The notes under the pieces: model-generated
Told to the model about the DNA's origin: nothing
The model's database searches: none
The model's input: only the letters and a program-made list of their open reading frames with translations
From: an uncultured Chloroflexota bacterium
Lineage (GTDB): Bacteria; Chloroflexota; Dehalococcoidia; Dehalococcoidales; RBG-16-60-22
Direction: 5' to 3'
NCBI GenBank assembly: GCA_903915565.1
Contig: CAIWTG010000099.1
Coordinates: 1-16,473, forward strand
Length of the DNA: 16,473 bases
Translations under genes and position numbers: made by a program
Shown here: in pieces, positions 15,558-16,473 of the stretch
Position numbering within the stretch: the first letter of the stretch is position 1
How the letters are laid out: each line of letters starts with the position of its first letter

Positions 15558-15587
15558 TTGACAAAATGACTGAATACCAGTTAGAAT
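15558..15587 (+). promoter_or_regulatory. Promoter of the Nfu-type gene
   Basis: TTGACA (15558-15563) and TAGAAT (15582-15587) lie 18 nt apart, about 45 bp before the start codon. It is divergent from the candidate gyrA-unit promoter. Confidence 0.65.
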
Positions 15588-15632
15588 TTACATAGAGAGC
15601 CTTGTATAAATTGTAAAGGAGTGGCGCTTAAA

Positions 15633-15851
15633 ATGCAAGAAAAAGTGAAGGAAGTTTTAGATAAAGTACGCCCATATTTAGTGCGGGACGGGGGTAATGT
15701 GGAACTGGTAGGGATAGAGGGAGGAACGGTTAAAGTTAAGCTCGTCGGCGCATGTGCCGGGTGTCCGCATTCCACGATGACTTTAAAGAACGGCATCGAG
15801 AAGATTTTAAAGCAGGAAGTGCCGGAAGTTAAAGAAGTAATCGCGGTCTAG
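15633..15851 (+). CDS. NifU C-terminal-domain (Nfu-type) iron-sulfur scaffold protein
   Basis: A 72-residue single-domain Nfu protein that binds and passes on Fe-S clusters. Seen are KVRPYLVRDGGNVELV, GGTVKVKLVGAC, and the cluster-binding CAGC pair (Cys41, Cys44) followed by P and STMTLKNGIEKILK. The full length equals the isolated NifU C-terminal domain; the IscU-like and ferredoxin domains of NifU are absent. ATG at 15633 is preferred because AAAGGAG lies about 11 nt upstream; a GTG at 15621 would sit directly against that site. It is transcribed alone from its own promoter and ends before a terminator hairpin. It could supply clusters to the radical SAM protein nearby, but it is probably a general factor. 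Confidence 0.92.
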   Translation: MQEKVKEVLDKVRPYLVRDGGNVELVGIEGGTVKVKLVGACAGCPHSTMTLKNGIEKILKQEVPEVKEVIAV

Positions 15852-15880
15852 TAACCTTAATTCCTCTTTTCCGCATTTGC

Positions 15881-15896
15881 GCAATTGCGCAATTAC
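15881..15896. repeat. 16-bp intergenic repeat, copy 2
   Basis: GCAATTGCGCAATTAC, 30 bp after the Nfu stop, is identical to 10073-10088. Both copies lie just behind a stop codon on the plus strand. Confidence 0.6.
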
Positions 15897-15927
15897 TCGA
15901 TTGGGGATTTACGCTCCAAAAACACAG

Positions 15928-15957
15928 GGGGCAGGCTTGAAGCCTGCCCCTTCTTTT
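15928..15957. terminator. Terminator between the Nfu gene and lysC
   Basis: GGGGCAGGC and GCCTGCCCC form a 9-bp stem around TTGAA, followed by TTCTTTT on the plus strand. On the minus strand the stem is followed by TGTGTTTTT, so it may serve both convergent genes. Confidence 0.8.
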
Positions 15958-15983
15958 ATCTTTTATCTTAACGAATCGGTTTA

Positions 15984-16473
15984 CTACGACTTTTTATCCA
16001 GCTCGAAAGCCAGGTGTAAGGCTTTGACGGCGTCTTTGACTTTTTCCTCTTCGATAATGCAGGTAATTCTGATTTCCGACGTAGTGATAAGCTGGATGTT
16101 AATGCCGGCTTTACTTAAGGTATCGAACATGGTCGCGGCATAGCCCGGTGTATTTTGCATCCCGGAGCCGATGATACTGACCATACCCCACTTGGGGTCG
16201 CCGATGCACTGGCGGGCGCCGATGGACTTCGCAATTGCCTGGACGACCTTCATCGCGCCAGCCAGCTGGCCCTTGGTGACGGTAAAGGTGAGGTCAGTGA
16301 TTTTTTTGACACTGGCATTCTGTACAATGGTATCAACGCTGATGCCGGCTTTAGCCAGCGGCACAAAAATCCTGGCGGCGATACCGGGCTTATCGGGAAT
16401 ACCAAGGATAGTTATCTTGGCGACATCAAGGTCATAGGCGATGCCTCTTACTTTTTTGCGAATTTCCATAGTC
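15984..16473 (-). CDS. lysC: Aspartate kinase, C-terminal regulatory ACT domains (partial)
   Basis: The last 161-162 residues of aspartokinase, the first enzyme of the lysine/threonine/methionine pathway; the kinase domain lies beyond the right edge. Two ACT domains are visible. The first contains ITILGIPDKPGIAARIFVPL and ISVDTIVQNAS; the second contains GMVSIIGSGMQNTPGYAATM, GINIQLITTSEIRITCII and a closing AVKALHLAFELD helix. These bind feedback inhibitors such as Lys or Thr. The frame is open to the window end, so the Met at 16469 is probably internal (family members have ME at this point). Some bacterial aspartokinases make a separate beta subunit from such an internal start; only 4 bases upstream are visible, so that cannot be judged here. 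Confidence 0.93.
   Translation of the reverse strand, partial: TMEIRKKVRGIAYDLDVAKITILGIPDKPGIAARIFVPLAKAGISVDTIVQNASVKKITDLTFTVTKGQLAGAMKVVQAIAKSIGARQCIGDPKWGMVSIIGSGMQNTPGYAATMFDTLSKAGINIQLITTSEIRITCIIEEEKVKDAVKALHLAFELDKKS

Overview
This 16.5 kb window is a bacterial chromosomal segment, probably an anaerobic Chloroflexota of the Dehalococcoidia type. That placement is an inference from gene style and content: short intergenic hairpin repeats, a compact hrcA-grpE-dnaK operon without dnaJ, a selenium module, a cytoplasmic arylsulfotransferase-like enzyme, and a TPR gene leading into gyrA. No rRNA, tRNA, CRISPR array or transposase is visible. Both ends cut genes: a selD fragment on the left and the C-terminal part of an aspartate kinase on the right.

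Region 1 (1-1.8 kb) is a selenium locus. A stand-alone YedF-type DsrE protein is followed on the minus strand by the beginning of selD. That selD fragment contains an in-frame UGA exactly where E. coli SelD has catalytic Cys17, with a short SECIS-like hairpin just downstream. Homology stops after about 85 residues, near position 86. A LysR regulator is transcribed divergently. The shared intergenic region holds a good minus-strand promoter whose -10 box overlaps an inverted repeat with LysR-box geometry, suggesting local control of the selenium genes.

Region 2 (1.8-3.2 kb) has an alpha/beta hydrolase overlapping lysR, then a convergent metallo-beta-lactamase-fold protein with an altered metal motif. 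Between them lies what may be the tail of a lost hydrolase gene. Region 3 (3.2-7.1 kb) is the heat-shock operon hrcA-grpE-dnaK. It has a sigma70-like promoter, a CIRCE operator with a symmetric base change, and a strong terminator after dnaK.

Region 4 (7.1-10.1 kb) is a divergent pair: a sulfatase/phosphodiesterase-superfamily protein with Thr in place of the formylglycine Cys/Ser, and a six-bladed arylsulfotransferase-like protein without a signal peptide. Region 5 (10.1-12.1 kb) is a radical SAM protein of the uncharacterised B12-binding-like family, ending where family members are often fused to a DUF2344 domain. Region 6 (12.1-16.5 kb) is housekeeping: gyrA preceded by a TPR-protein gene on the minus strand, a divergent NfuA/NifU-C iron-sulfur scaffold gene, and the regulatory ACT domains of aspartate kinase.

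Small hairpin repeats ending in a (GC)AATGACA or GGATGACAG motif, and an exact 16-bp repeat, sit in several intergenic gaps. Two of them abut gene starts and affect which start codon is likely.
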